DNA of 64,000 nucleotides from Chamaecyparis obtusa (taxonomy: Eukaryota > Streptophyta > Pinopsida > Cupressales > Cupressaceae). This document shows positions 1 through 13,336 of this stretch, in pieces. The stretch spans positions 1 through 64,000 of the forward strand of contig BSBK01014857.1 in the NCBI GenBank assembly GCA_027943335.1, in the 5' to 3' direction. A program made the position numbers and the translations under genes. Within the stretch, counting starts at the first letter, position 1, and every line of letters begins with the position of its first letter. The notes below the pieces were generated by a model. That model worked only from the letters and a program-made list of their open reading frames with translations. It did no database searches and was not told the DNA's origin.

Positions 1-1543
<1,543 letters not shown>

Positions 1544-1548
1544 CACAT

Positions 1549-2677
1549 TGTTAAGAATGGGAACACTGAGAGGGGGGGCAGGGTTGAATCAGTGTTCACT
1601 GTATTTTAACTTTTTTCTTTAATCTTTAAACTGAACTTAAATGCTTAAGTACTAAAATAAACATCCACATAAACATGAAACATGAGATCAACACATGACA
1701 CCAATATGGTTACAGGGGAAACCCCAAATAGGTAAAAACCCCAGTGGGGAATTGACACCCACTAATATTATATACTAGTGTTTTTGTGATCCTTGTTAGA
1801 AGATCCTTAACCCTGTTAGGAGTTTCTTTACAATGCATTAAGTACAATAGACCTTGTCAAGGGTCAGGCACATATTAGGATTTCTTTTCAATAGTCCTTG
1901 TTAGGGGAGAGGACGCCACTATCTAAGAGGTCACTGCTCAAGTGGTGAATGCTACAACCTTCTAATCTCAGATACACACTATATCTATTGGATGAACTTT
2001 CACTATGACACTGGTTATCAGATCAGTTCCTTTGATGCACTGATGCTTTGACCTCTTACAAAGCTCTAATACATCTTATAGAATCTTCACACACTTCTTC
2101 TTTTCTTATCACAACTCTATCTCAACTTCCATATTGAATACAATGGGCACATCTTATATTTATATGTGCATATAGAATAAACAACTAGGTTAGCCCTTAA
2201 ACCTATTACATACAATGCTTCCAATTGAATTGGCTCAAGCATGTTTACAAATAAACATATATACATGTCAGAAACCTAACTACAATAGGTGCATAGCCTT
2301 TACATCATTAGATTATAACCGCAACTCAAAATGATAAAAATTAGCTGCTTACTCTACTTTTCACTGGCACACACTGGCTGTGCAACTTCAATTGCCTATA
2401 TCTTTCTCATACTTGCATATCTGATCATGTGCTTATAGACTAAGCATGAATATATTCCAACCAACTTAAATTACAGTGTGCACACCATAATTCTACCATA
2501 CACATGTGCACTGATGCTTTGAGCTACAGGAACTCTGTACACTATCCAGTCTTCAACACTTAACCGATTTCTGATCTTCTCATCAAGTGCCCTGACTCCA
2601 AACTACTATATGACTTTGTTTCCATAATGAAAACACTATATTAAGTCATATACATCAGTATAGCTAGCTTGCCAAAA
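1549..2677 (-). repeat. 3' LTR of level-1 copia element
   Basis: About 1.13 kb, clearly the same sequence as 55012-56138: shared phrases such as AACTTAAATGCTTAAGTAC and AATACAATGGG occur in the same order. In plus orientation it begins TGTTAAGAATG. The far end reads GCCAAAA where the other LTR reads TCCAACA, so the terminal TG of the LTR proper (minus strand) is mutated to TT here. The many substitutions between the two LTRs indicate an old insertion. Confidence 0.88.
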
Positions 2678-2692
2678 TTCTCTCCCTTTGTT
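2678..2692 (-). other. Polypurine tract of level-1 copia element
   Basis: The minus strand reads AACAAAGGGAGAGAA directly before the 3' LTR, the expected place for priming plus-strand DNA synthesis. A second purine run, AAAGGGGGAG, lies about 130 nt further upstream at 2813-2822, as in several plant copia lineages. Confidence 0.75.
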
Positions 2693-2840
2693 ATTGATGA
2701 CAACAAAGGAATATGGCCAAGTTGCTAACTGTCCTTAATACAAAAAGATTTTTGTCTTCTATACATACACTTATATCTCCCTATACATATTATGATCCAT
2801 ATTCTATACAAAACTCCCCCTTTGACATTAATGAAAAAGG
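2693..2840 (-). other. 3' untranslated interior of level-1 copia element
   Basis: Non-coding tail between the purine tract and the level-2 gypsy insertion. It ends in AAAGG (2836-2840), the duplicated target of that insertion. Copia interior resumes at 13337. Confidence 0.7.
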
Positions 2841-5800
2841 TGTTGGTGTTCTTTTTCCCCAAAGGCCCACTTGGCATTAGGATTGACAGGGCTAGTGTCA
2901 CATTCACTCAACACTCTAAAATTGACAAGGAAAAAGGCCCAACTAACAAGGATCAAAGAGAGGTCCTCCTACACTTTGAGCTCCACATCACTCAGGCAGG
3001 TATACCTCATCTGCACACACATACAACTTGAATCGTACTATAGGCCTGTGGGTAAATGACTATGGAATGGCTCTCAAACCCTTGTAGGTATATATCTTGT
3101 ACCTCAATGAAACCAAGATCTCATGCAATAGCCCTACTTGCATAGAATGGGTAATGAAAACCAAAGACCTATTCTAACAACATGAAAGGGAAAGGGTGGA
3201 ACTGAATGTAAATGTTTTAAAGATGGGTTCTGAAAGGTCCCCTGAGATATCTTAAGTCCCTCATAGACCAGTGCCTTGTCCAATGGACCACAGAGTCAAA
3301 TACCCTATTGCAATACACAACTATGAAACAAGAGAGCAACAAATTCAATGTGTTGATCCCTAACATCAATCACACACAATGACCAAACCTCACTTCAACA
3401 ACCCACCTAGGTATCGAAGTATGTTATGATCCATCTAAAGGCTTTTAACCCTCCCCTTAGAAGAGACCTATAAACAGATAATACATTAACCAGCATCCAC
3501 TGGAAGACAAGCATGACATATCTTGACACCTCAGCTCATACATACATGAAAACTAATCCTAAAGAAGTCACCTCTGTGAAGACAACTCCACTTACAAACA
3601 CAAAGGAAATGCAAATAGAAAAATTAAATACCCTTGATGTATGATTAATGAATTCAGAATTCAATTGGAGATAGCTTTTTAACAGTAAGAATAAATTGAG
3701 TCCTCATACATAAGACAAATCAACTACAATATTGCATTATATCCTTTGAACCAAAAAAGGAAGAAAGAACACCCTATATGCAGAGAAAAGGAAAATATCT
3801 ATAGGAAAAGGACCCTTCATGGAACTGAAAACAAGAATGTTTTCAAACTTTTCAAAACCTTTACAAAATAAAACATTTCACTACTTATACCCCTAGTCAC
3901 CTTGGAATCCTCAAGAGGATGCATCAAGCTACGAATGATTAGGGAAAAATTAAGTCTGCAACAACCACTCTGAAAAATAAATGATAGGAAATGCCAGAAG
4001 AGCCTAAACACCCAAGAGTATCAGATCAAATCTAATTGTACAAATATCAAGTTTCATTCTCTAGACTAAACTGCAAATACAATTTGAATTGATTTCTTGT
4101 AATAGGCAACACAAAATTAAATGCCAGAGCCAGCAATATAAGATCTTGCGTGTATAGGTCATGAAGATCTTTGACAAATATTAAAACCCTAGCCACCTCC
4201 AGTCTAATACAACTCCTTTACATTCATCAAGCATGGCACCCTAGGCAAGAAAGTCTGATTTGCATGGCAACGCATGTCCTCTGCATCATTTTCCAACTAC
4301 AAATGTCTTGGAAGAATTAATTCTGAACAACCACTTTGTCCTAAATGGCATTCTGCTTCATACCCTAGAGGAAAACCCTGCAGAAGATTTGAAAATCAAA
4401 TAAAATATCTATAGGATCAGATTTAAAAAAAAGACCGTCGATTAGAGTCTTTCCCAGCAAATCGAGCGATTCACATTATAATCTCATAATGGCAAACTAA
4501 ATTTTGAAATTCTCTGGCCTAGTCATTAGTCTCTCGGTGAATGGGAATCATGCACTTTAGCAACACCTGTCATCCATGGACCCTCCTTTCGGAAAGCTTT
4601 CCAACCTTTTACCTATTTGGAAAAACTGGCAACTGAAAGCAATCACCAAGTCGCAGAGTATCTTCCCTTAACCCTTGTCTAGTCTAGTGATAACATGAAC
4701 AATGTGTTCGCAAAAACTCATAATCTTTTCCTAACCTTAGGTTATATCTCATGAAAAGAGAACACAATTATTCGCTAGGTCGCTAGATAATCCCTTAAAG
4801 GAATACTGGTTTACATTTGGCGAATTAGCAACCAAGGTAAGTCTCATATTCCACCAAGTCTTCTGTTAACCCTTGATAATACTCTGAGAACACGCGACTA
4901 AAGGCTTCGCCCACTCATGAGATACAAGTCTTAACTCACCATCCATTCAACGAACCGGTGACAAGCACAAGATGACCGAACATGATTACAGTCATTACTT
5001 AGCCAATCAGTGACTAAAGGCCACCTCTTATTCACCTAATATTCTGGTTAACTATCAAATTATCTTGAGATTTGGTGAATGAAGACTCTACTCATTCGCT
5101 TAATCCTTGACTTAACTACATGCATACTGCATGAACTGGTGAACAAGCTTTCCTTTGAGTCGCTAAATTCTTCCTTAACTGCTAGCTTCAAGGCATGATT
5201 TAGATTCAACCGTCGATCATAGACTGAATCAATGATCCTTGTTAATTCACTGAATCAAAACAAGCTTTATCCTTTCTACTACGAGACTCAGCAAACAAAA
5301 GGTTTGCTGAATCATCTAATACTTCAAATACTAACCATTACATCATGTGATTAAGCGAATAAAGTTTTCCAAATTAACTCACCTATTCTCTAAATACTTC
5401 TAACCATAATCAAACCTTTTAGAGAACTTGCAAATACTTTGTTCGCCCATTTGCTAGAATATTTGGCTCCTTGCCACTTTATTAGAAGAATTAGTGAACA
5501 CAAGGGAAACATATCGGGGCCACCAAATTTAGGAGGACACTGACATAAGGGCCCACCTAGTGCCACTTGTCATCATATCATTCACTGTTCATCCTTGATC
5601 ATCTCTAACACTGCAAACTACAGCTCCACATCACCACCGGGCTTGGTCAATCGAACACAGACACATCGGCATGACCTAGCAATACAGGGCCCACTCAAAT
5701 TTTCTTTATTTTCCCACTGCATACTTAATCCCTAAACATTTAGCGAACATGCGACTACTGACCTCGCTCATTTTGGGAGATGAAAACCCCAAAGTCAAGC

Positions 5801-7027
5801 TCCATTCACGAAACTGATGAACACAACAATTGGGCCCCTAGCTACAATTTGGCAAACCAGTGACAAGGGCTTTCTCCCATTCGCTAAATATTTCAGGTTA
5901 CCACTAACTTATTTAGAGATTTAGTGAGCGCACTCTTCACGTATCCACCAAACATTTGGGGCATTTCCATTTTATTGTGAGAATACATGAACAAAAGAGA
6001 ATCTATCAGAGCCACTAAATTTGAAGATAATAGATATCTCTTAGTCACCAAATCACTAAATCTTTATGCAAGACCCACACATGGCCCCACCCGGTGCCAC
6101 CTGTAAATAATTCATTCGCTACCCATTTCTTGATCATCCTAAACACTACCTTTTGTCCATATATCTTAACCCATCCTGAACCTAGCAACACGCGACTGAA
6201 GAAACTCCAAGTCCCATGATAGATTTGCTAACTATGGTTACATCAGGAGAACATGTGAAGAAATGTTTTCACCAAGTCACGGAAAGAATAGTTGACGATG
6301 AGTTTAAATCTGGCGATTACAAACCAGTCGTTGATCAAACATGAAATCAATGACGCTTGCCAATCTGTTGGAGAACAAAGATCCTTAACCGCATGATCTA
6401 GAGAATTAGTGACTGAAAGAAAAGAAAACCACCTACCAAGTCACTAAATACTTCATAACCTTGGGCCTACCATTATGCAATTCAGCGATCGAAGAGGAAG
6501 CATAAGCTGCTCATGGAATCACTAAATGTTAACATGAAGCTGCCAGATATCAAGTGAATAAGAGAATACATGCTCGCGGGTTTGCCAAACTATAGACATA
6601 ACTACATGAAGACTTGGAGAACACACAACTAAAGGGAAAAAATGTCGTTCTCACCAATTCGCAAGATAAGATGATACAACCTCCAAGCATTAATAGAATG
6701 TGCGAACACATGTTCACCGAATCACCAACAGACTTACAAAGACCTGAAAAGTATTACCTGACTCAATGAAGACTAGGGAAGGAAATAGCCACATGCATAA
6801 AGGGTAACTTAAGTGACTCCAAAAAAAGGTAACATGAAAATAGAACAAGGCCAGGGTTTTTTTTTTTATGGCAACGACTAGTTTTTCAAAAATTTGAGCC
6901 AAGGGTTTTAGCCAGAGACATGAAAATTTTGTAGGGACTGGAGGAAAACACATGAGACCATGAAATTTTTTGTAGGGATAGACCATTTTTTGAGGATTTT
7001 TTGCATTGATAGGAAAATGGGCTAACA
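2841..7027 (-). repeat. 3' LTR (4.19 kb) of level-2 gypsy-like element
   Basis: Plus-strand ends are TGTTGGTGTTC and GGGCTAACA. It is collinear with 9158-13331 throughout. The 3.6-7.0 kb part is studded with a short degenerate motif in both orientations (forms such as AGTCACTGAAT, AATCACTAAAT, TTCGCTAAAT). No gene is seen. A T-run at 6857-6867 is also present in the other copy. Confidence 0.88.
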
Positions 7028-7509
7028 GTGGCTCTGTCTAGGGATGCATGTCTCTTGTAGGCATGGCAAGAATCTAAAATCACTGGTAGAAGTAGACCAC
7101 CCCAAAACAAAATACAGGGACCTCAAAAATTGGCAACTAAACCAAACAAGAAAAGATAGGAAAGGGAAAGACAATTGCACAAGGATTTACAATATTTACA
7201 AAAGGCTCAGGGCCCCAAAACTTCTGATCAATTTTTACCTCTATCAAACAAGTAATTTTCATCTCCATTCAGCAGAGAAAAACTAAAAATACATCTCTTA
7301 TCCAACCTGCCAAGAACATTGTGATCCACATTCATCATATTGTATAAAAAATGATCACCATACTCATCATCACTGAGAAAGATAGGGCCATCCATCTACC
7401 ATAAATGTTGATTATTTTGTGACATCAAAATGTCACACTTTTCATTTTCACTGTCATGCTGAAAAAGGAAACACTCCAACTTAACACCATCACTGGAACC
7501 ATCAACATT
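7028..7509 (-). other. Interior 3' part of level-2 gypsy-like element, non-coding
   Basis: Lies between the 363-residue ORF and the 3' LTR. No convincing polypurine tract touches the LTR edge: the minus strand reads AGACAGAGCCAC there. A better purine run, TTTTGGGGTGG, lies about 60 nt away. No open frame that I would call a gene. Confidence 0.5.
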
Positions 7510-8601
7510 CTAACCATTAGTTTGCAATGAATAATAAACACTTTCTATCTCCCTGCTCTGCAAACTAATATAAAACTTCTCAAGACAAAAATCTGATTGC
7601 ATGAAAATGGAAAAAACTTGCTGATCACAAATCACATCAACATCTTCTAAAAAGCAACAAGCACTGTCATTTAATGACTCATCAGTCATTTGTAAATATG
7701 AGGAAACACATTCAGACTTACCACATTCTCCAGCATTAAAATATAAACAAGAACCATAGACATTAGTCTCTTGAAAAACTGAATCCACATTGGTACACAT
7801 ACCATCATACTCATCAAATATGACATTATCAAATTCATTACAATAATGTGTACCATCCACTTTCATATGAAAAATGGGAGAGAGGACATCCACACATGCT
7901 TCACACATCATGCCATCACTTGTTTTTTCTTCATCAAAAATAATACCTACCAGGCATGGGACTTTGGAAACATACCCAGGGGTACATATCTGAAATTTTG
8001 CATCCAAGAGCTTTGAAATTTTCTCACTACTTAGTAAGCATTGAGCTTCACATTCTATCTCATTTGTCTCACTACTAATGCTGCAAACATCTTCCTCATC
8101 TAAGACAGGAGCTGAAAACTCTTGCGTCACAATATCTTGTGCAAAGTCATCACTGCAGGAACTTTCACTGCAGGAACCTACATCTGAAGATTCATCTTCT
8201 ATTTCACAAATTTCATTGTCAACATTAGCATAACAAGATTCATCCTCCACAAATGAAGCCATCCATTCTTTAAAATTTTCTAGTGCTTCATTCCTAAAGG
8301 ATGCAGACCAACTGACTGACTCAGGCATGCCAAGTTCTAAAAACATTTTAGCATATTGAGAATCTTGAAGTTCAATACCCACAAAAAGTTCATCACAAGC
8401 TATAAGAAATTTCTTATAGTATGAATAGGATGACTCACCTTTTCTTTCTCCTATTGCACACCTTAGAATCTTTATGCAAGTTTTTTGGATTTTTTGACTC
8501 GTCAAATAAATATCTCTTTCTCTATTAACATTTCTAGAAACTGACAGAGAACTTTCAGATCTAGAAACATCATCTTGATTCATCAAAGCTGGAAACTGCA
8601 T
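7510..8601 (-). CDS. Acidic Cys-rich 363-aa protein of gypsy-like element, unknown function
   Basis: The only long uninterrupted ORF in the window that is not broken by stops. The N-terminal third (to about residue 125) contains a Lys/Arg-bearing helical-looking stretch with KILRCAIGERKGES and a FLELGMPESVSW segment. The rest is rich in Asp, Glu, Ser and Cys (for example SDVGSCSESSCSDDF), with no zinc knuckle, no DTG/DSG protease motif and no RT or integrase motif. It occupies the gag position, downstream of the primer-binding site and 5' leader, so a gag-like or accessory role is the simplest inference, but I do not recognise the family. Its integrity contrasts with the diverged LTRs around it. 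Confidence 0.6.
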   Translation of the reverse strand: MQFPALMNQDDVSRSESSLSVSRNVNRERDIYLTSQKIQKTCIKILRCAIGERKGESSYSYYKKFLIACDELFVGIELQDSQYAKMFLELGMPESVSWSASFRNEALENFKEWMASFVEDESCYANVDNEICEIEDESSDVGSCSESSCSDDFAQDIVTQEFSAPVLDEEDVCSISSETNEIECEAQCLLSSEKISKLLDAKFQICTPGYVSKVPCLVGIIFDEEKTSDGMMCEACVDVLSPIFHMKVDGTHYCNEFDNVIFDEYDGMCTNVDSVFQETNVYGSCLYFNAGECGKSECVSSYLQMTDESLNDSACCFLEDVDVICDQQVFSIFMQSDFCLEKFYISLQSREIESVYYSLQTNG

Positions 8602-8791
8602 TTTAAAATACTAATAAAATGACACTGCCTATTCTCATGACAATACTTCTATCCAAATTAATGCAACCACTGACCTTATTAAATCTCAACATATTCCTGA
8701 TACTTCTTACAATAACCAAAGCTTCTATCCAGAAATATGATCAAACTTTTAAAATTAATTTCCCTTTTTCAATGATGACTTGTTCACCTAA

Positions 8792-8980
8792 TTAGGGACT
8801 GTTCTTGCTTGATGAAATAGGATTACTTGGAGATGTTGTGAATGCTACAAAATATTGATATGAAGTCTCCTCCAAATCACTTTTCAAACTTTGGTAGAGC
8901 CGCCACCTCTTTGCAGAGGACAAATCTGAATCAGCTAAGAATCTCTCCAACTCTGAACCTTCTTCAAAACCCACAATCAC
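8792..8980 (-). CDS. Short ORF upstream of the 363-aa protein in gypsy-like element
   Basis: 62 codons, in a different frame from the 363-residue ORF and about 190 nt upstream of it. The sequence is moderately hydrophilic (GFEEGSELERFLADSDL; SSAKRWRLYQSLKSDLEE) and looks like real protein text. It may be the start of one ancestral ORF later split by a frameshift, or a separate leader ORF. Function unknown. Confidence 0.35.
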   Translation of the reverse strand: MIVGFEEGSELERFLADSDLSSAKRWRLYQSLKSDLEETSYQYFVAFTTSPSNPISSSKNSP

Positions 8981-9136
8981 AAAACAACCTCACATGATAA
9001 CTACTTGTCAGGGTCATAGATATATCACACTTTATTGTCAACACTGATCAAACAAAGACTTAGAGTTTCCACTCAACACTTAGTGAGAAGATTGTTAGCA
9101 AATGCCTTATTTTATAACTGACTCTTTTCTAGACTC

Positions 9137-9154
9137 TCCCCAGCAGAGTTGCCA
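9137..9154 (-). other. Primer-binding site of level-2 gypsy-like element
   Basis: The minus strand reads TGGCAACTCTGCTGGGGA, three nt inside the LTR edge at 9158. This matches the general form of plant gypsy (Tat/Ogre-type) primer-binding sites and fixes the orientation as minus. Confidence 0.7.
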
Positions 9155-9157
9155 TCT

Positions 9158-12100
9158 TGTTGGTGTTCTTTTTCCCCAAAGGTTAGCTTGGCATTCGGAT
9201 TGACAGGGCTAGTGTCACATTCACTCAACACTCTAAAAATGACAAGGAAAAAGGCCAACTGACAAGGATCAAAGAGAGATCCTCCTACACTTTAAGCTCC
9301 ACATCACTCAGGCCAGTATACCTCATCTACACACACATACAACTTGAATCACACTATAGGCCTGTAGGTAACTGACTGTGGAATGGTTCTCAAACCCTTG
9401 TAGGTATCATGTACCTTAATTAAACCAAGATCTCATGCAATAGCCCTACTTGCATAGAATGGGTATGAAAACTAGAGACCTATGCTAACAACATGAAAGG
9501 GAAAGGGTGGAACTAAATGTAAATGATTTAAAGATGGGTTTGAAAGGTTCCCTGAGATACCCTAAGTCCCTCATAGACCAGTGCCCTATCCAATGAGCCA
9601 TAGAGTCAAATACCCTATTGCAATAGACAGCTATGAAACAAGAGATCAACAAATTCAATGTGTTGATGCCTAACATCAATCACACACCATGGCCAAACCT
9701 CACTTCAACAACCCACCTATGTATCCAAGTATGTTATTATCCATCTAAAGGCTTTTAACCCTCCCCTTAGAAGAGACCTATAAATAGATAATACATTAAC
9801 CAGCATCCATTGGAAGGAAAGCATGACATATCTTGACACCTCAACTCATACATACATGAAAATGAATCCTAAACTAGTCATCTCTATGAAGACAAATCCA
9901 CTTGCAAACATAGAGGAAATGCAATTACAAAAATCAAACACCCTTGATGTATGATTAATGAATTCATAATTTAAATGGAGATAGCTTGGTAATAGTAAGA
10001 ATAAATTGAGTCCTCATACATAAGACAAATCAATTACAATATACATTATATCCTCTGAACCAACAAAGGAAGAAAGAACACTCTATATGTAGAGAAAAGG
10101 AAAATATCTATAGGAAAAGGACCATTCATGGAATTGAAAACCAAAATGTTTTCAAACTTTTCAAAACCTTTACAAAATAAAACATTTCACTACTTATACC
10201 CCTAGTCGCCTTGGAATCCTCAAAGAGGATGCATCAAGCTATGCATGATTAGGGTAAAATTAAGTCTGCAACAACCACTCTGAACAAGAAATGATAGAAA
10301 ATGCCAGAAGAGCCTAAAAACCCAAGAGTATCAAATCAAATTTGATTGTACAAATATCTAGTTTCATTCTCTAGACTAACTATAGATACAATTTGAATTG
10401 ATTTCTTGTAACAGACAACACAAAATTAAATGCCAGAGCTAGCAATATAAGATCTTGCATGTACAGGTCATGAAGATCTCTGACAAATATTAAAACCCTA
10501 GCCACTTGCAGTCCAATACAAGTCCTTTACATTCATCAGGCATGGCACCCCAGGCAAGAAAATCTAATTTGCACGGTAACCCATGTCCTCTACATCATTT
10601 TCCAACTACAAATGTCCTGGAAGAATTAATTCTAAACAACCGCTTTGTCCTATATGGCATTTTGCTTCATACCCTGGTGGAAAATGCTGTAGAAAGATTT
10701 GAAAATCAAATAAAATAGCTATAGGATCAGATTTTAAAAAAAGATCGTCGATTAGAGTCTTTCCCAGCAAATCGAGTGGTTCACATTATAATCTCATAAC
10801 GACAAACTAAATTTTGAAAAGTCTCTAGCCTTGTCATCAGTCTCTCAGTAAATGGGAATCATGCACATTAGCAACACCTATCATCCACAGACCCACCTTT
10901 CAGCAAGCTTTCCAACCTTTTACCTATTCGGTGAACTGGCGACTGAAAGCAATCACCAAGTCGTAGAGTATCTTCCCTTAACCCTTGTTTGGTCTAGCAA
11001 TCACGTGAACAATGTGTTTGTAGAAACTCATAATCTTTTCCTAACCTTAGGTTATATCTCACAAATATGAGAACACCAATATTCGCCAAGTCACTAGATA
11101 ATCCCTTAAAGGAATCCTGGTTTACATTTGGTGAATTAGTGACCAAGGCAAGTCTCACATTCGCCAAGTCTTTTGTTAACCCTTGATAATACTTAGAGAA
11201 CAAGCGACTGGAGGCTTTTCCCACTCATGAGATACAAGACTTAACTCACCATCCATTCAATGAACCGACGTACAAGCACAACATGATCGAACATGATTAC
11301 AATCATTACTTAGCGAATCAACGAATAAAGGCCACCTCTTGTTCACCTAATGTTCCGGTTAATTGTCAAATTATCTTGAGATTTGGTGACTGAAGACTCT
11401 GCTCATTCGCTTAATCCTTGACTTAACTACATGCATACAGTGTGAACTAGTGAAAAAGCTTTCCTCTAAGTCACTGAATTCTTCCTTAACTACTAGCTTC
11501 AAGGTGCGATTTAGATTCAACCGTTGATCATAGACTTAATCAATGATTCTCATTAATTCACTAAATCAAAACAAGCTTTATCCTTTCTATTACGAGACTC
11601 AATGAACAAAAGGTTCCTTGAATCACCTAATACTTCAAATACTAACCATTGCATCATGTGGTTAAGCAAGTAAAGGTTTTCCAACTTATCTTGCCTATTT
11701 GTTGAATACTTCTAACCATAATCAAACCTTTTAGAGAACTTGTGAATACTTGGTTCGCACATCTGCCAGAATATTTGGATCCTTTCCACTTTATTACGAC
11801 AATGAGTGAACACAAGGGAAACATATTGGGGCTGCCAAATTTTGAGGACATTGACATAAGGGCTTGCATGGTGCCACCTGTCATCATATCATTCATGGCT
11901 CATGCTTGATCATATCTGACACTGCCAACTGTAGCTCCACATCACCACTAGGCTCAATCAATCAAACACAGACACATCAGCATGACCTGGCAATCAGGGC
12001 CCACACAAATATTTCTTTATTTTCCCATTGCATACTTAACCCCTAAGCATTTCGCGAACATGTGACTACTGATCTCGCTCATTCCTGAGATGAAAACCCA

Positions 12101-13331
12101 AATTCAAGCTCCATTTAGTGAACCGGTGAACACAACAACTGGCCCCAGCTATAATTCGGCAAACCGGTGACAAGGGCTTTCTCCCATTCGCTAAATATTT
12201 TAGGTCACCGCTAACTTATTTAGAGAGTCAGCGACCACACTATTTGCGTATTTGCCAGAACATTTGGGGAATTGCCATTTTATTGTGAGAATACACAAAC
12301 AAAAGAAAATCTATTCGAGCTACTAAATTTGAAGACACAGATATCTCTCAGTCACCAAATCGCTGAATCTTTTTGCAAGACCCACACATGGGCCCACCCG
12401 GTGCCACCTGTAAACAATTCATTCACTGCCCATTGCTCGATCATCTATGACATTACCACCTATCCATATATCCTGATGCATCTTGAACCTAACGAAAATG
12501 CAACTAAAGGAACTCCAAGTTGCATGATAGATTTTCTAACTATGGTTACATTAGGAGAACATGTGAAGAAATGTTTTTGCCAAGTCGTGGAAAGACTAGT
12601 TAACCATGAGTTAAATTTGGCGATTACAGATCAGCCATTAATCAAATAGGAAATCAATGATGCTCTCCAATCTACTGAGAACCAAGAGCCTTAACCGCAT
12701 GATCTGGAGAATTAGCGACTGAAAGAAAAGAAAACCACCTGCCAAGTCACTGAATACTTCATAACCTTGGGCCCACCATTATGTGATTCAGTGACCGAAG
12801 AAGAAGCATAAGCCACTCATGGAATCACTAAATGTCAACATGAAGCCACCAGATATCAAGCAAATAAGAGAATACATGCTCGCGGGTTCGCCAAACTGTA
12901 GACATAACTGGATGAAGACTTGGAGAACACGTGACTAAAGGGAAGAAATGTTGTGTTCACCAGTTCGCAAGACAAGATGATACAACCACTAGGAATTAAT
13001 AGAATGCACAAACACATGTTTGTTGAATCACTAATAGACTTATAAAGACCTGAAAAGTATTACCCGACTCAGCGAAGACTAGGCAAGGAAATAGCCACGT
13101 GCATAAAGGGTAACTTAAGTGACTACAAAAAAAGGTAACATGAAATTAGAACAAGGCGAGGGTTTTTTTTTTTATGGCAACGGCTAGTTTTTCAAAAATT
13201 TGAGTCAAGGGTTTTAGCCAGAGACATGAAAACTCTGCAAGTATCGGAGGAAAACATGAGACCATGAAATTGTTTGCAAGGATAGACCATTTTCTGAGGA
13301 TTTTTTGCGTTGACAGGAAAATGGGCTAACA
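9158..13331 (-). repeat. 5' LTR (4.17 kb) of level-2 gypsy-like element
   Basis: Collinear with 2841-7027, with the same termini. By eye there are about eight differences in the first 125 bp, so the insertion is not recent. It carries the same scattered TCRCTGAAT-like motif series, and no gene. Confidence 0.88.
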
Positions 13332-13336
13332 AAAGG

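Larger units (their letters stand above)
2841..13331 (-). mobile_element. Level-2 Ty3/gypsy-like non-autonomous element with 4.2-kb LTRs
   Basis: Complete 10.5-kb element with exact 5-bp TSD AAAGG (2836-2840 and 13332-13336). The LTRs are 4187 and 4174 bp, and the interior is only about 2.1 kb. A primer-binding site TGGCAACTCTGCTGGGGA lies next to the upstream LTR on the minus strand, of the kind used by plant Tat/Ogre-type gypsy elements. The interior encodes an acidic 363-residue ORF and a short upstream ORF, with no protease, RT or integrase. This is LARD-like architecture: very long LTRs, a small interior, and mobilisation in trans by another element (inference). Confidence 0.87.

Noticed and set aside
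10506..12649. Plus-strand ORFs at 10506, 10852 and 12272
   Set aside because: They lie in the 4.2-kb LTR. The partner LTR copy at the corresponding positions does not keep the same frames open.
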